Program-made: the position numbers and the translations under genes
The notes under the pieces: generated by a model
Told to the model about the DNA's origin: nothing
Seen by the model: only the letters and a program-made list of their open reading frames with translations
Databases searched by the model: none
In this document: piece by piece, positions 1-11,147 of the stretch
Layout: each line of letters starts with the position of its first letter
Position numbering within the stretch: the stretch's first letter is position 1
Assembly (NCBI GenBank): GCA_932294295.1
Contig: OW028584.1
Coordinates: forward strand, 20,429,638 to 20,493,637
Reading direction: 5' to 3'
Source: Alitta virens
Taxonomy: Eukaryota; Annelida; Polychaeta; Phyllodocida; Nereididae
DNA: 64,000 nt

Positions 1-82
1 ACCTTGCTCACTGTTAATTCCACTCATTTGCTCGTTATTAGTTCAATAGCATAGACCAAGCAGCTAAGCAATCAACACCCAC

Positions 83-2377
83 CCATCTTTTGTGGTGTCC
101 ACTGTATTAGCCAGCAGCGTCACGGTCTCTTTATTGAATTCATCCTTAGGAAGGAGTCCAATGTATCTTTGGATAAAATCCTCCGCGGACATAAACTGCT
201 CCCCATCAATGGTGACTGATGCATACTGAAATGCAAGATCAAAATATTAGCAATATTTAAACATTTATGTTATATTATTCATCGGTTTTAATATGTCAAG
301 AATATTTTTCAGACAGGTTGGGAAACACTATGAAAAGTTAATATTGTATATTTATTAGTTACGGGGGTTCCAATTTGAAATTGGCTTCGTGAGTGACTAG
401 TCACTTAGCTACAGTAGCTTTTGCTCGCTGCTCAAACTAGTTTAACGGGTTGTATAAACAGTTATACCAAGCTTGAATAAGCAAGGGATCAATATTTATG
501 AATAATGTATCTAACCATGATTCCAAAACTTCAATAAAAAATTGTATATAATATTCAATGGCAGTCAAAGTATGAGATAGGTTTTCCTTTGAAGTTAGTC
601 CTGCAATCTCTTTATTCAAACATCTGCAAAACATGTGAATGCAAATCATCGGAGAGAAGTTACAAAAAACTAAATGAAACAACTTCCCATAGTGGAAAAT
701 TCACATAAAAAATGTCAGTTGGTGACATATACCCAGGTCCATACAATCTCCAAGTGAGCAACTTCTTTGTACAGAGCCTAAGGACCCACACAATATACAA
801 ATATATTTTTATTGTAATTATCTGAATACTGAATAAATTGAATCGAATTGAACATGCCAATTATAGGAGCCAATAGGTTAGTAATTTCTTTTTTTACTTA
901 AATGGATTTCCAAGGACACTAAATTGATGACAGGAATTGATTTTTTAAATAATTAAAACAATGCCCTTGAAATGAAGTGAGGAAAAACATAATAAACAAG
1001 TATTTTTAGCTTTAAGAAATTACAAATGAACCATGTTACAACAATTAATGCTGGCAGCTGACCAGTAAGTCCAGAGCATTAGTAAAGAACTTTATGGAGA
1101 CAAGTTGACCCCCTTATAACCCTAATTAAATGATAGTGACTATGATACATACAACAATCTTAATACAAAAATCCTTTAGTACCATAGATTTACTCATATC
1201 GAGCCATGTCACAACCCGAACCTTTCATTGAAGTGTCAAACATTTGAACGATTGTTGTATAAATGTGGTAACCAAAGAAACATCATAAATCAACAGCTAA
1301 TTGAAAAAAAGAGAAAAAAAGCCAGCCTAACATTATATGGTAAAAAAAGGGAGTGTTTTTAGCAATTACAGTAAATCAATGACATGCACTGGTAACATAA
1401 TATATGGTACAAGCATTACACCATAAACTGGCATCATGGCATGTTAAGAAATTATTACATAAACCAGTTGGCATGAATTTATATCAGCAGTACAACAGAA
1501 AGCTAATAGATTTGCACTTGTTGGATCAGAGAGGAAAACCCTTCAGCACCCCCCACCTTGACCTATTGATGAACAAGTGAATAGCTGTAAATGACATCTT
1601 GAAATGTGAAGCCACTACCAAGCTACAGTCAATCAAAGATCACAATACATGGTAACAATGCAATCAGTTATAATCATAGTACACAATATCATTAGTGGCA
1701 AGTAATTATTGAGGTAATAATGTCTCAATGACAGGTCGACCTTGCTTACAAGACGCACAGTCTACCCCTCTGGGGCTCCCTACTCACCAAATAAACCACT
1801 TGTTATGTGAACAGTTCAGCAGGGTGTCATTTGACAATGAACGGTTCACGAAACTCATATCGAAGGAATATGAAAAGACAGTATTGGTAGAACCTAACTC
1901 AACAAATATTATAAATTAGAGTGAGAGATAAATGTCATAAGAAGATCTTGACATTGTGACACTGTCAGATGTAAATAAACATAACTCACCTTCAAGAAAA
2001 TCTCTCTCAGCAAGTCAGTGTCAGCCCTTTTGATAAACTGAATCTGAATTAAAAACAAAAACAAACTGTTGTAAAGAAAACCTATCAATTTTTTCTTTCA
2101 AATAAATACATTTTCATTGATGACTTGAGTTTCCCGAAAATTATCTGAGGTGACAGCTCACCTTGGCAGCCTCACATTCTGCTCTCATTGCAGAGGGCCA
2201 GATTTTGTTCACAATGCTAAATTTCTGCTCCTGAAAGGAAAGATGGACAAGTCAATCGCAAGAAAGGTTATTAAAGGAACTCATGCAATTATTTAAGTCG
2301 AGAAAATCGAATGATTTCACGTCAAAAACATTAAAATAATACGGAGGTCTACGTACACTCGTGCTACCGACTGCCAT
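83..2377 (-). CDS. SLC25A12: Mitochondrial calcium-binding aspartate/glutamate carrier (aralar/citrin), 5' exons only
   Basis: Four coding exons on the minus strand with clean GT-AG borders: 2357-2377 (ATG at 2377, MAVGSTS), 2162-2230, 1990-2043 and 83-225. They join in frame to about 95 residues. The segment IKRADTDLLREIFLKYASV, followed by FMSAEDFIQRYIGL and NTVDTTKDG, matches the first EF-hand region of human SLC25A12/13 (KRADPAELRTIFLKYAS, then VDQTKDG). The family exchanges mitochondrial aspartate for cytosolic glutamate plus a proton across the inner membrane; its N-terminal EF-hands face the intermembrane space and sense calcium. The six-helix carrier domain lies off the left edge. The acceptor of the third exon could be 2043 or 2037 (six-base ambiguity). 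Residues 8-30 differ from the vertebrate N terminus. The 1.76-kb intron 226-1989 holds no recognised feature. SLC25A12 and SLC25A13 are vertebrate duplicates, so the symbol stands for the common ancestor. Confidence 0.9.
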
Positions 2378-2513
2378 GCTGATGGAGTGATCACGTGAAT
2401 CCTCCTCTGTGATTGGTTGTTCTCTAAAAACTAGGTCAAACTCCCGGAAGTAAAGAGTTGCAATCAGGTCAAAAGAGGTCGCCGCTGCTTGAAAGCTCCC
2501 GCGCGAATCGAAA
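2378..2513. promoter_or_regulatory. Compact bidirectional promoter between SLC25A12 and HAT1
   Basis: Only 136 bp separate the divergent start codons. Visible motifs: E-box CACGTG (2392-2397, within TCACGTGA), inverted CCAAT box ATTGG (2412-2416), ETS/GABP site CCGGAAGT (2444-2451), two AGGTCA half-sites (about 2433 and 2466) and an E2F-like palindrome TCCCGCGCGAA (2497-2507) just before the HAT1 ATG. No TATA box is seen. The set is typical of TATA-less housekeeping and nuclear-encoded mitochondrial genes. Transcription from both sides is inferred; 5' UTRs must be very short or overlap. Confidence 0.75.
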
Positions 2514-5500
2514 ATGGCGGGTGAGTGGACAAATACGCAATAAATTAACGTGCGATTTGAAGCGCTTCTTCTAAGGTTTGGTCTACATAAATCCAGAGAA
2601 ACACAATCTGGTAGTTTCTATGTGCTTACGTGGCGAGCACCGCCAGTGATATGGGCACAATGCATTTTCACGCTTAGAAAATGTTGTGGACGATAATATG
2701 GTGTTTCAAGAAGCTGCTATCAAAAGCCATTGTGAATTTCCATCATGTGACGGACGCAGTTCATTTGACATTTTGCGCCACATGACTCACCGTTGATGAG
2801 AATCAGTTCCCAGTTATCATAACTTCATAAGTGCCTAGCTAAGACTTGAATTGTACATGAACAATGTACATGTAAACAAAGAGATCTATACTGTAGATTC
2901 CAAGATAGTGGGCTATGCACTTTTTTAACGAGTTACAGGACTCACAAATGACAATAAATTATGCAGAAATTTGATTTGAAAGTTTAAAAAAAATTGGCCT
3001 GATCAGGATCGAGGGCATTGTGGTGTGTAGTCAACCTTGCAACAAAATTTTCTGTCACATCCAAGTCGGTGACATCTGTTCTGGTATTATGCATGACAGT
3101 GATAACCCGGCGACAACACAGTGTTATCCCTGCAACATGTCGTGAATTTGCCGCTGCATTCTCTCGGGCGGCTTGACCATTCTGTAAATTGCTGATTGCC
3201 ATGGGCTTGCGAGTCGCGAATCCCCTGCAAACTTACATTTGTCATTTACTCCAATATATATGGAGATTGGTGCTATCAAGGGGGGGGGGGGGGGGGGCAA
3301 GTGGAGACAGGCGGCTTGGAATTACTTTGTTGCTGGGCTGTTACTCCCCCATAACATGTCATCGAGTTGGAACAGAGATAATATGGTTGGAAGTAGTCAT
3401 GTTGCTGGGTTGGCGGGTTGATTGGCAATCTGTCACTGCATGATCATGATAGTTTGACTGGTGTTCATGGTATGAAGGAAATACAATGAACTCTAGTATG
3501 GCCACTTTATAACACCTCTAGCAGTTGAGCCAAAGAGCAGCTGCCACATAGCCAGGTCTTGAACTCCACTTTCTCAACTAGTTGTTATGATAATTTCAGG
3601 AATATCAATTGCGGGAAAAAGTTATGAAGAATACAAACAAGATGCCAATGATGTCATTCACATTAAGCTTGGTAAGTAACGACTTGACACCCAATGGCTT
3701 CAATCCAATTCTTTGTGTTTTTAAACAGAAGTGATTTTACTTGTGTTGTTGATTTTCAGTGCGAAAGCAAGAAGATGTTTTTGATGATTCTACAACATTT
3801 AAACCTGACATGACGCATCAGGTTTTTGGGGAAAGGTAACAAAAAGTTTATTTGTTCGTCGTTCATTGATAATTCCCACCAGTATGTTTTTAAGTCAGCA
3901 CTGATGTCTTCAATTTCATTTTGCAGCGAGAGTATTTTTGGATATCGAGATCTGAAGGTGGAAATCTTCTGCACAGCAGCTCGTATGGTCACCTACATAA
4001 ATGTCAAATACACTGATAAATTGTCCCTGGAAAAAGATGGTGTTGGTGTAAGTTTAACACAACTCAGTACCTTCGTATTTAGGACGAAAACCAAAGTTGG
4101 TTTTGCAACAATTGGATATTAATTGGGGAAGATTGTATAATCAACCAGAACTGCATTTAAAATTAGCTCTTCAATTATGCACGACTACCATATGTTGTAA
4201 ATATGTTAAACATTATTTTTTCCTTTCTTTAGCCGGATAACATTGCTGAAAAGCTGAATGATATCCTGGATCCAGGCTACTTCACAAACCTAGATGGGTT
4301 TCTAGGGCAGCTTCCAAAAGAAATTCACTTCAAACCTTTTGGGGAGAAGATACATGAATACACAGTCACTAAGAGTAAGCGGTTTACCATATTCACAAGA
4401 TTGAAGATCAAGTGTTTTAAATATAAAATTGTTCATAAAAACTTTGTTGATTTGTGAGTCAGTCAAAATCTTATGGAATTTGCAAGTTTGTTTCCTACTG
4501 GGAGTTTCTTAGGAGTATTGTCTCATACCTATTTATACTACTTTCAGAGAGTCAGACAAGACAGTTCGAAATCTACAAAACCACAATTGAGAACTTAGGA
4601 TTCCGTAGTTATCACAAAAAACTTCAACCTTTTCTTCTCCTCTATGTGGACGGTGCGTCTTATATTGATGATGATGATGCGAGATGGGTGTTCTACCTCA
4701 TGTGAGTCTTGTGTCTATACACAGTATTACTATTTCTCAGTGAAGTGTTTTCAATAATTCTGACCTTTTTGTAGTATCTCTAAAGTAATCATTAATTTTT
4801 TTTAAAGATGATATATACTGATGCTTCGTACACAAACATAAAATCCAGGAAAATTTTCAGACACCCTATCCCTGCTTTCTTTTTAAAGTACCCTCCCCCT
4901 CCCTCTTTAAATTGAGATGTTAAGAAAATAAATACTGGTCATCCAGCACCCCTCCCCCTCTTTTTGAGAGAGTGAGACAGACACATGACAATGGACATTC
5001 AAGTGCAATTAGGTGTTTAATTATGAGTGATGTGATGCCTCTTAGTGAATTTTAAAAGTGTGTGTCAATTCAAAATTACTAAATAACATTTGATTGAAGT
5101 CAATCAAGTCACTGTTATGAAAGCCAAATATTGAAAGTGTTTGTTGAATTTAATAGGATTCTGTATTTTTTTAGCCATGGATTGATAGACTTCGGCACTT
5201 GAAAGTGTGTATTGAAAATCAGTGAAATTAGTTCAGTGATTCACTCACTGTCTTTACTGGACTAAGGATGTTCAACTTGTCTGTTCCTATGTCATAAAAG
5301 CTGTCAGGTCTAGATTTTGTGTGCATATTTAAGAAACCTTGATAATAATGATAGTGATAATTATCGTTACAAATTTATTGTGATATTATCAAATCGTTAA
5401 GGATCAAATGATGTCCAGCCCTAGGCCTCAGCAATTTTTCCTCATTTACAAAACTCTTATGTGGAACTCATCACCATCCACTACTAATTTCATCATATTT

Positions 5501-8500
5501 TCTAATTACTAAATTATATTTCAGTTTCGAGAAGTACACGTCAGATGGGGAAACTATGTATGCGTTTGTTGGTTATGCCACAGTCTACAACTACTTTGCT
5601 TATCCCGAGAGAATTCGGCCGAGAATCAGGTAATTAGCAAACAGTTCTTAGGATGGTTTCTATTGAAAGGGACACTACCAGAGGGCGCTGCCGCAGAAAG
5701 AGATACAGCACAAATTGATGATGCCGTCATTAACTGTAAAAAAAGACATCACTGAATAGATGACGTCATCTATCTGCTTTTGCGCCGGTGACCTCCGGTG
5801 ACCTCCGGTGGTACATTTGCATCCCATCATATGAATAATTGTACTTTTAAGAAACAGTCTCTCTGTTTTTGTTCAAGTGATATCCATGTATTAATTATTC
5901 AGCAAATAAACTTATCTATCTCCATTTCTAGGTATTACATCCATAAATATAAAGTTGCTTGGAATTTCTATGAAATATTTATGTGGCTCATTTGTTTCTA
6001 ACCTTGTTATTTTTATTGTTTATTGCAGCCAGGTACTTATAATGCCTCCCTACCAGAAACAGGGCCATGGAGCTCAACTCATACAGACATTTTACAATCA
6101 TTGTTATGCCAGACCTGAAGTCGTCGACATTACAGGTATGGTGTTATGGGATATATATCAAATTATAAGACATCATTATATTTTCTGTGAGGCTGAGAAT
6201 AGTGTTGCTAGTTTTATTATCAGAATTTTTTAAAATATATAGCATACAAAGGAAAATGGCTTTTATCATTATCTTTTTATTCTACAGTTGAGGATCCCTC
6301 AGAAAACTTCCAGAGAGTCAGAGATTTTGTCGATACAAAGAATTGTTCAAAATTAAAAAGTTTTCAACCAGAGAAATTGGCGGAGGGTTTCTGTTACGAT
6401 ATGCAACTGGAAGCAAGAGAGAAACTCAAAATTAATAGGGTAAGGCGGTTTGCAGAAATATTATTGTTCCCCACTCCTACTGGGAAATTTGTAGTAACCT
6501 TTTAACGTTCAGAAAAAGCTTTAAAATTGCAGGAACACGCTTCAGGTAATTTCCGACAGGGGCGCTGTTAGTTAGGCCATGGTTTTTTTATCTTATGTTT
6601 CTCGGGCCTTTTTCAATGAGACGGTCGATCGGAAAATTTTTTTTTTTTTATAAATTAAAACAGGTGATGTGATACTTTGAGATGCAATACACATATTTGC
6701 CCAGACAATTGTTGATTTATTAATTGAGCGGCACTGCAAAAGTTTGGTCGGTAGTGTCCAGAAACAAAAGATAAAAAAACTGTCGCCTTATGGACAAATG
6801 TTGCCCTCTTCTGGGTTATGTTAATAAGTTTGTTTTTTCGCAAGAGCATGCAACAATTCTCAATCGTAGCGCCTGTATGAAAGATTATGGAATTTATGTA
6901 GAATCATTGCATATGTTAATCCAGTAGAATTATGTATTCAATTTGTAACGAATCGCAGTGTTGTTGACAAGAGTGCAGATGAGTGTTGGAGGCATATGAT
7001 TGTTCAGGATAAAAACAATCTTTACCATGCTTTTTTAATTGGACGACTCTTTGGTAACCTGCTGATATAACTAATACGCACTAATTGACGACGCATGCGC
7101 ACATCTCGTAGGAGCTCTCTGGGACACCGAAGAATTGTGAGACAGAATTGTCAATATGTTGGATCTGGGGCAAATAATTGCCATCTGCACATTTTCCCTG
7201 GTTTGCCTGCTTCAATTTTTTGCTTGAACTTCATAGTTGTTTGGCAAGATACTAGTGAAACCTTATTCATAGACAGACAGACAGACAGACCAATCTCTTT
7301 TATTTCATTCGTAATCATGTGATATCAAGAATTTGATGGGATGAGATTAAATGGATGAACTATATAATTAGGAATGAGGAGAAAGACAAAATATCTGTCG
7401 CCACTGGGGGTCACCTGTGATATTGAGGAGTGATTGGAAGCCCCTGCATGCACTGATAAAAAAATTATATATGGTTTACTTTACATAATTGATGAAAATT
7501 TATAATGCTAAATGTCTGCGGTATTTTTCAGAAACAAGCTCGTCGGATCTACGAAATTTTGAGACTGAAAAACACGAATTCGTTTGATCAGGATGGTTAC
7601 TTAGCATACAAGTTAGACGTGAAGAAGAGACTGAATATGCCTTTTATGGTGAGTTTTGGATTTGAATATTTTTAAGAGATTCTCTTAGTAGTTGTTTGGG
7701 CCAATCACTGAACATGTCAGTATTGCTTGGATAATAATCACAAAAGGCAATTTAATTATGTTGTAGTAATGTTGTACACACCCCAGTCTCACACCTGCCA
7801 TTAGCACAGCCTCATTTTCATTTTGTAACCAATAGCAACCATGAGTGACTAAGTTTAACATAGATAGAAGAAATAACTATTAATGAGTAACCATTTCATT
7901 TGACGCTCAAAGGCCTTTATTTATTTAACGAGACACGTACATGACCGGCTTCAGGTACACATTTAACACTGGATACATTTCATAAAAAGAAGTGAAGTCC
8001 CTTTGTGTGCCTTCCTGCTAATCAAATTAAATGCCAACTCATTAATAGTCAGCTGGCGATTTTAGTTAATTGGAATATGCAGCATTAGTAGAATAAACAG
8101 AACGTTGTGCACTCCCCCTAGAGTGGGAACTCTCTGCTGCCCGGAAGGACCTGACCCTGATTTGCAATTGGGTCTTTAGTTTTTCTCAGCTTACACATCA
8201 TCATTAATAGCTGGTACAGCAAAAACAATTGTTTAATGTCTATCGCATAAGATGTTAAATTGGAGGTGACTTGTACTTGGTGTATATATGCTGAGGCAAG
8301 TAAAAGACCCCACCCATGGGGTAAATATATGAAATGGTGCGGAGCCCAAGCTTTATCATCTCATCATTACATCTGCTTCTGGTAGCTGGTCGTATAAGCT
8401 GACTAAACTCCAGAACCCTGCAGCACTAAAACATTGAACATCAAATATGTGTGTCAAAGTTAAGATACAAATAAAACAGATATAAATGTATGCGATTTTT

Positions 8501-8717
8501 TGCATGCATACTTTATTTAATTATTAATTATTTTTTTTTACAGAAAAATGGCAGAGACTTCCAGAAACTGCAAAGAGCACTTAACCCAAATGAACTGAAA
8601 GCGACAATGACAAATTTATCACGGGAACAGAGACTCGAGTACCTTGAAAAAGCTTTCAATGAACTGAAAGAAGACTATGACAAGGTCATTGAACGAGTAA
8701 TGTTGTCAAGGTCATAA
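2514..8717 (+). CDS. HAT1: Histone acetyltransferase type B catalytic subunit HAT1, complete
   Basis: Eleven exons: 2514-2520, 3600-3671, 3760-3835, 3927-4047, 4233-4374, 4548-4701, 5525-5629, 6029-6135, 6288-6439, 7532-7648, 8544-8717. They join in frame to 408 aa (human 419). The first exon encodes only MAG plus one base, as in human HAT1. Recognisable segments: SYHKKLQPFLLLYVDGASYI, VGYATVYNYFAYPERIRPR, the acetyl-CoA-binding loop VLIMPPYQKQGHGAQLIQTF (QxxGxG, GNAT motif A), and the helical C-terminal part ending DYDKVIERVMLSRS. HAT1 acetylates K5 and K12 of newly made histone H4 with RBBP7/RBBP4 before chromatin deposition. Intron 7 holds a MITE (5652-5826), intron 9 a (GACA)n tract near 7272, and intron 10 a decayed SINE. 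A repeat shared with 33.9 kb lies in intron 1 (3090-3235). Confidence 0.96.
3090..3235 (+). repeat. Dispersed repeat copy in HAT1 intron 1 (partner at 33.9 kb)
   Basis: Contains GATAACCCGGCGACAACACA and, further on, TGCTGATTGCCATGGG. The same blocks in the same order and strand occur at 33877-34025. Both copies are about 150 bp and diverged. No terminal repeats were recognised, so the class is unknown. Confidence 0.5.
5652..5826. mobile_element. MITE-like element carrying CTCF-like motifs, copy 1 (HAT1 intron 7)
   Basis: Left end near GATGGTTTC, then CACTACCAGAGGGCGCTG. The right end, read in reverse complement, gives GATGGGATGC, then TACCACCGGAGGTCACCG. The ends are therefore imperfect inverted repeats, each with an ACCA(C/G)(A/C)GGNGG-type block. 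The interior has the palindrome GATGACGTCATC (about 5759). Right end includes a tandem GGTGACCTCC. Related copies: 26818-26962, 53196-53345, 55486-55672 and part of 58605-58730. Confidence 0.55.
7269..7290. repeat. (GACA)n microsatellite
   Basis: Five GACA tetramers in HAT1 intron 9. A similar tract starts at 62837. Confidence 0.9.
8140..8440 (+). mobile_element. SINE-related repeat in HAT1 intron 10, diverged
   Basis: Shares the body of the SINE at 9719-9995: GATGTTAAATTGGAGGT, GTACTTGGTGT, GCTGAGGCAAGTAAAAGA and CCCACCCATGGGGTAA, followed by CATCTCATCATTACATCTG. The tRNA-like head is not clear. Confidence 0.6.
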
Positions 8718-9302
8718 TCTAAAGACATCGAAAAATTTGACTTATTTATAGACGTTAATTACATCTCCAAATGTTTCTTCCAAAAACAGAAAATCCTCAT
8801 TTGATCTAGATCTTTGTGACTCGTAACAGTGTTATCAAATGACATTGTACCTAATTTTGTGGTATCAATTAATCTAAGCAGTAAGTCCATAAATAGTGTA
8901 TATAATTTGATTAATGCAATGTATTCAACTCAAATCAGAAATGGGATATATTCCATTTAATGTCCTTAATGATTGAGTTTATTTATTCTTCTATTATTAC
9001 TGCCATTTTTTTTGTACTCATTATCTCCGTGTTATGAATCTTATCGATAATTTTTTCATTTCTTATAGTTATAATCTTTTTGTTTCCTTTTTAAAACAAG
9101 GGAATCATGATAGTTTAAAGAAGTAATGGGTAACAAGGCAATGTTTGTTTTTCTCTTATCTAACTGTGTACATTAGATCACGAGTTAATCATACTCCGTG
9201 TTCGTGACTGTCACCATTTTTTGTCCATAGCTGTCAGGTATCATTGTGTGAATCCTGCATAAATGTATTTTTGCTGTATGTATGTCATAAGAATATGTAA
9301 CA

Positions 9303-9308
9303 AATAAA
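9303..9308 (+). terminator. HAT1 polyadenylation signal
   Basis: AATAAA lies 586 bp after the HAT1 stop codon, in A+T-rich 3' UTR-like sequence with no competing canonical hexamer seen closer to the stop. Assignment is by position only. Confidence 0.6.
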
Positions 9309-9718
9309 ATTTTCATGTGTAACGTGAAATTTGGTAACTTGATTGTTCAAAATCATTTAAGGATTGGATTGAATTTCTGACTTGGATAAATCCAGCAACA
9401 TTGATGCGGTCATCAAGATGCTACAATATGTAAAGCCAAGCGTAGTGGCTATAGTTAGGAACAGCCATTCTTACAAACGGCAGGTTATCCCTTCGAGATG
9501 CCTCAGACAAAGCACTGGGGTGTACTTTATTATGTCTGGATTGGTGCTCGTAGAAAGAATATTGACCAGCGGACATTTGATGGTGAAACAACAGCAGCTG
9601 AACATCATAAATAAGAGCACACCAAAGGATTCAAAAGTCATGACATAATTATGCATTTATAGGTCTTTGGTGACCTCTACTTGCATGTCAATAAAAAATT
9701 ACATTCATTCATATATGT
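9309..9718. other. HAT1-SMARCE1 intergenic, unassigned
   Basis: Holds an 88-codon open frame (9382-9648, plus) with no recognised domain and no splice context. It is probably chance or decayed repeat. Nothing else is visible. Confidence 0.4.
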
Positions 9719-9995
9719 CTTCATCGTACTCGCTTCTAGTGGTAAGACGCTCGCCTGCTTCTCTGAAGGACCCAGATTCAATCCCGGGCTCGGGCACCCT
9801 TCACAAGCAACCTAGCTGGATGTCGTTCGGATGAGACGTTAAATTGGCGGTCCATTGTACTCGGTGTCTATGCTGAGGCAAGTAAAAGATCCCACCCATG
9901 GGGTAAGTGTGTAACATGGGTGGACTCCTCTCTCTCACCTCATCAATCAACCGTCGATAGTGGCAAGAACTTGGCTTAGAGGCCTGCGCTTTCCA
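9719..9995 (+). mobile_element. tRNA-derived SINE, best-preserved copy
   Basis: A pol III A-box-like TAGTGGTAAGACGC (9737-9750) and B-box-like GATTCAATCC (9775-9784) sit at tRNA spacing. The body follows: CGGATGAGACGTTAAATTGG, TACTCGGTGTCTATGCTGAG, GCAAGTAAAAGATCCCACCC and ATGGGGTAAGTGTGTAACAT. The body recurs in both orientations at 8140-8440, 16815-16925, 36580-37025, 48010-48175, 54440-54690, 59765-59865 and 59866-60130. It lies between the converging HAT1 and SMARCE1 3' ends. Confidence 0.75.
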
Positions 9996-10564
9996 CATCG
10001 ATCATAAATTGATATGCAACTATAGTTTGCCTCAGTCTGTATCAGACCAACAAGGAATAATTTTCCTGTGTCTGAAGCCTAGTTCAACAGCAAATTCAGC
10101 CAACTGTACTTAGGAAAACTTCCGATATTTTTCTTAAGCACATTAGGTATGCCTTTAAAAGAAAAGATCTTTGCAAAATAAAATTTTTCTATAGTGAGAA
10201 TTTTAAGTTTCTAGGAAATGTGCTGTACTCATTGGACACTACCATAGGATGACCTGAGGGTAACGGTCCATTAAAGTCTCTACAGACATGTAGGTGACCA
10301 CCACTTTTCAATTGGTCATCTGAAGAACAACTTGTTTCTAAATCATTAGTGTGCTTACATGGAAGGCACAACCTAATCTTATCCTGAACTTATCTATTTC
10401 TGGTATATTGTATATAATAATTTCTTGAAACCATACATTTTCTCTTATAAGTTACCGACGTCAGCTACATGGGCGGATCCATGAGTGAGGTGCACTCCTC
10501 CTTTCAGAGATTCCTGGATCCACCGGAGATAAGTCGATGACCTTTCAGAACTCGATTACTAGGC

Positions 10565-10594
10565 CACACTTATTTGATTTTAGCTTCTCAGATC
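10565..10594. repeat. Solo terminal repeat of the element family at 52.1 and 60.5 kb
   Basis: CACACTTATTTGATTTTAGC followed by TTCTCAGATC matches the ends of the elements at 52091-52772 and 60507-60689. No partner end is visible nearby. Confidence 0.5.
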
Positions 10595-10754
10595 TTCTAC
10601 GCTATTTTTTTTTTCCCTGTTAAATAACATCGTGACCTTCATTTCACATTGTCAGCACATTCTTATATTGTCATATCTGAGAATCTAATCATTAATAAGT
10701 GTCGCCAAATGAAACTTAATTAACTCAAGACACCATAAATATATTTGAAGAACA

Positions 10755-10760
10755 TTTATT
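10755..10760 (-). terminator. SMARCE1 polyadenylation signal
   Basis: AATAAA on the minus strand (TTTATT on plus), about 390 bp downstream of the SMARCE1 stop codon. Confidence 0.55.
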
Positions 10761-11147
10761 CATACAAAGGTATTCCATACCAGAGTGTTTTATAAGTAAC
10801 TTTTTGGCAGTGATAAAAACAACTATCAGGTACAAAAGAAATTACTGACACAACCATTACAATCTTTTATCCTTAAGATACAATAAATAATTCACTTCCA
10901 TTTGTAACGATACATTCAGTAACATTATAATTATACATAACAGTCACTTTCGCCAAAAACATATTATAATACAGTAAATTAAATGCATCTACTCTGTAGC
11001 AATTTTACATATATCTAAAAACTATTCGGCATCTTAAAACTCGTTTAATTTGATTCACATAGTTTATGGAGAGTGCTCCAGTCCATATTACTAATAAATA
11101 ATTTACAGACACCTTGAGTGATATATAGTTTAATAATCTTGATAATC

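Noticed and set aside
3280..3298. Poly-G run as a structured (G-quadruplex) signal
   Set aside because: A pure homopolymer like the many other G/C runs here; most likely a simple repeat with possible assembly length error.
9382..9648. 88-codon ORF between HAT1 and SMARCE1
   Set aside because: No domain, splice partner or conservation clue; length is within chance for this composition.
9737..9787. A functional tRNA gene
   Set aside because: A- and B-box-like elements are present, but no cloverleaf or anticodon arm could be drawn and the flanks match the SINE body.
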